A DNA stretch of 64,000 nucleotides from Comamonas koreensis (lineage in GTDB: Bacteria > Pseudomonadota > Gammaproteobacteria > Burkholderiales > Burkholderiaceae_C): NCBI RefSeq assembly GCF_021026195.1, contig NZ_JAJNCT010000009.1, positions 468,669 to 532,668 of the forward strand, read 5' to 3'. Below the pieces are notes generated by a model. That model worked only from the letters and a program-made list of their open reading frames with translations, ran no database searches and was not told where the DNA came from. The translations under genes and the position numbers were made by a program. This document shows positions 62,561 through 64,000 of this stretch, one piece after another. Positions within the stretch are counted from its first letter, which is position 1, and each line of letters opens with the position of its first letter.

Positions 62561-63697
62561 ATGATCATCTCTTCCGCATCCGATTACCGCGCCGCCGCGC
62601 AAAAGCGCCTGCCGCCGTTTCTGTTCCACTACATCGATGGCGGCGCCTATGCCGAGCAAACGCTCAAGCGCAATGTTGCCGACTACGCCGATGTGGCCCT
62701 GCGCCAGCGCGTGCTCAAGGACATGAGCCAGCTCGACACCAGCATCGAGCTGTTTGGCGAAAAGCTCTCCATCCCCGCCATCCTCGCGCCCGTCGGCCTG
62801 CTGGGTATGTTTGCGCGCCGGGGGGAGGTGCAGGCATCGCGCGCCGCAGCTGCCCATGGCATTCCCTTCACCTTGTCCACCGTATCGGTCTGCCCGATTG
62901 AAGAGGTGGCGCCGGGCCTGGGCCGGCCCATGTGGTTCCAGCTCTACGTGCTCAAGGACCGGGGCTTTATGAAGAACGCGCTGGAGCGCGCGCAGGCCGC
63001 CGGCTGCTCCACCCTGGTGTTCACCGTCGATATGCCCGTGCCCGGCGCCCGCTATCGCGATGCGCATTCGGGCATGAGCGGCCCCAACGCCGCCATGCGC
63101 CGCTACTGGCAGTCCGTCACGCACCCGGGCTGGTCCTGGGATGTGGGGCTGAACGGCCGCCCGCACGACCTGGGCAATATCTCCGCCTACCGGGGCAGCC
63201 CTACGGGCCTGGCCGACTACATCGGCTGGCTGGGCAGCAATTTTGATCCATCGATCTCCTGGAAGGACCTGGAATGGATCCGCGACTTCTGGAAGGGCCC
63301 GATGGTCATCAAGGGCATCCTCGATCCGGAAGACGCCAAGGATGCCGTGCGCTTTGGCGCCGATGGCATCGTGGTCAGCAACCATGGCGGCCGCCAGCTC
63401 GATGGTGTGCTGTCATCGGCCCGCGCGCTGCCAGCCATTGCCGATGCGGTCAAGGGCCAGATCAAGATCCTGGCGGACTCGGGCATCCGCAACGGCCTCG
63501 ACATCGTGCGCGCCATTGCCTTGGGGGCCGATGCCACCTTGCTCGGCCGCGCCTTTATCTATGCGCTGGCCACCTCGGGCCAGGCCGGCGTCAAGCACCT
63601 GCTGGAGCTGATGGAAAAGGAAATGCGCGTGGCGATGACCCTGACCAGCGTGGCCAAGGTGGCCGATATCAACGGCGATCTGCTGGTACGCCAGTAA
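62561..63697 (+). CDS. lldD: L-lactate dehydrogenase, FMN-dependent, quinone-linked
   Basis: 378 residues of the alpha-hydroxyacid oxidase family. N-terminal [50 protein letters not shown], and the active-site [14 protein letters not shown] with the catalytic His and substrate Arg are all present. The family residues bind FMN. It oxidises L-lactate to pyruvate at the inner membrane, feeding electrons to the respiratory chain. ATG 62561 gives the standard [10 protein letters not shown] start; the frame is open upstream to 62498. Confidence 0.95.
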   Translation: MIISSASDYRAAAQKRLPPFLFHYIDGGAYAEQTLKRNVADYADVALRQRVLKDMSQLDTSIELFGEKLSIPAILAPVGLLGMFARRGEVQASRAAAAHGIPFTLSTVSVCPIEEVAPGLGRPMWFQLYVLKDRGFMKNALERAQAAGCSTLVFTVDMPVPGARYRDAHSGMSGPNAAMRRYWQSVTHPGWSWDVGLNGRPHDLGNISAYRGSPTGLADYIGWLGSNFDPSISWKDLEWIRDFWKGPMVIKGILDPEDAKDAVRFGADGIVVSNHGGRQLDGVLSSARALPAIADAVKGQIKILADSGIRNGLDIVRAIALGADATLLGRAFIYALATSGQAGVKHLLELMEKEMRVAMTLTSVAKVADINGDLLVRQ

Positions 63698-63728
63698 ACA
63701 CCGTCCAGCCATTGCCTCCCTCACTGCC

Positions 63729-64000
63729 ATGACCGCTGCCACCACCACCCCCGTCTCGCGCGATGCGCTGCTCGCCCAGCTGCGTTCCGCCGTCGGCCCC
63801 GCCCATGTGCTGACCGGCGACCAGGCCACGCGCCGCTTTCGCAAAGGCCATCGCACGGGCGAAGGCCCGGTGCTGGCCGTGGTGCGCCCAGCCAGCCTGT
63901 GGGAACAGTGGCAGGTGCTGGAGGCCGCTGTGGCCGCAGGGCGCATTGTCATCATGCAGGCAGCCAACACTGGCTTGACAGGCGGATCGACGCCCGACGG
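63729..64000 (+). CDS. dld: D-lactate dehydrogenase (quinone), partial
   Basis: The first ~90 residues of an FAD enzyme cut by the right edge. ALLAQLRSAVGPAHVLT, ATRRFRKGHRTGEGPVLAVVRP and IVIMQAANTGLTGGSTPDG closely follow the beginning of E. coli Dld, a membrane-associated FAD respiratory D-lactate dehydrogenase. It starts 31 bases after lldD, so the operon appears to handle both lactate isomers with one permease and one regulator. Confidence 0.9.
   Translation, partial: MTAATTTPVSRDALLAQLRSAVGPAHVLTGDQATRRFRKGHRTGEGPVLAVVRPASLWEQWQVLEAAVAAGRIVIMQAANTGLTGGSTPD

Overview
The window is a high-GC beta-proteobacterial chromosome segment. The lptD-surA-rsmA order, the type IV minor-pilin operon, the hut fragment and protein-level likeness throughout fit the Comamonadaceae, most likely a Comamonas-like organism. 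The genus is inferred from recalled protein similarity, not from a marker gene search. I saw no rRNA, tRNA, CRISPR array, insertion sequence or prophage.

Layout. (1) 1-1250: a secreted RNase Sa-type guanyl ribonuclease with a barstar inhibitor, preceded by what looks like the tail of a second ribonuclease. (2) 1281-8138: outer-membrane biogenesis and ribosome maturation: rsmA, surA and lptD on the minus strand, with divergent amgK-like kinase and rsmE. (3) 8300-14430: an IclR regulator with palindromic candidate operators, a polar amino acid ABC importer, and hutD-hutF-hutG, together a probable histidine uptake and degradation unit that lacks hutH, hutU and hutI. (4) 14503-21073: an FAD oxidase, an ammonium transporter behind a strong sigma-54 promoter and NtrC site, a class III aminotransferase with a repeat-flanked promoter, a carboxymuconolactone decarboxylase-family protein, a GNAT and a PepSY protein. 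(5) 21290-30192: transketolase, a GT2 glycosyltransferase, gapA, OsmC, a small unknown, a pirin and dinG.

(6) 30498-41626: a surface polysaccharide locus of the ABC-transporter type: DUF2304 protein, manC, wzm, wzt with a carbohydrate-binding tail, a WbdD-like methyltransferase with a coiled coil, an 827-residue double GT4 transferase, gmd, rmd and a further GT4. ManC makes GDP-mannose, and Gmd plus Rmd convert it to GDP-D-rhamnose, so the product is probably a D-rhamnose or mannose homopolymer capped by methylation and recognised by Wzt. The middle genes have visibly lower GC than the surroundings, consistent with horizontal acquisition.

(7) 41660-46726: a zinc regulon: a COG0523/CobW GTPase and, divergently, a small unknown gene plus zur, then znuC-znuB-znuA. 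Two sites with the identical 12-bp palindrome ATGTTATAACAT flank the zur region. A 42-codon membrane-peptide gene, overlapping znuC by four bases, opens the znu operon. (8) 47415-56625: minor pilins pilE, fimT, pilV, pilW, pilX and a 1950-residue PilY1 with a large cysteine-rich insert made of degenerate repeats. (9) 56729-59466: a NarL/LuxR-type two-component system. (10) 59667-64000: lactate use: lldP, lldR, lldD and the start of dld, with two LldR-type operators 125 bp apart centre to centre.
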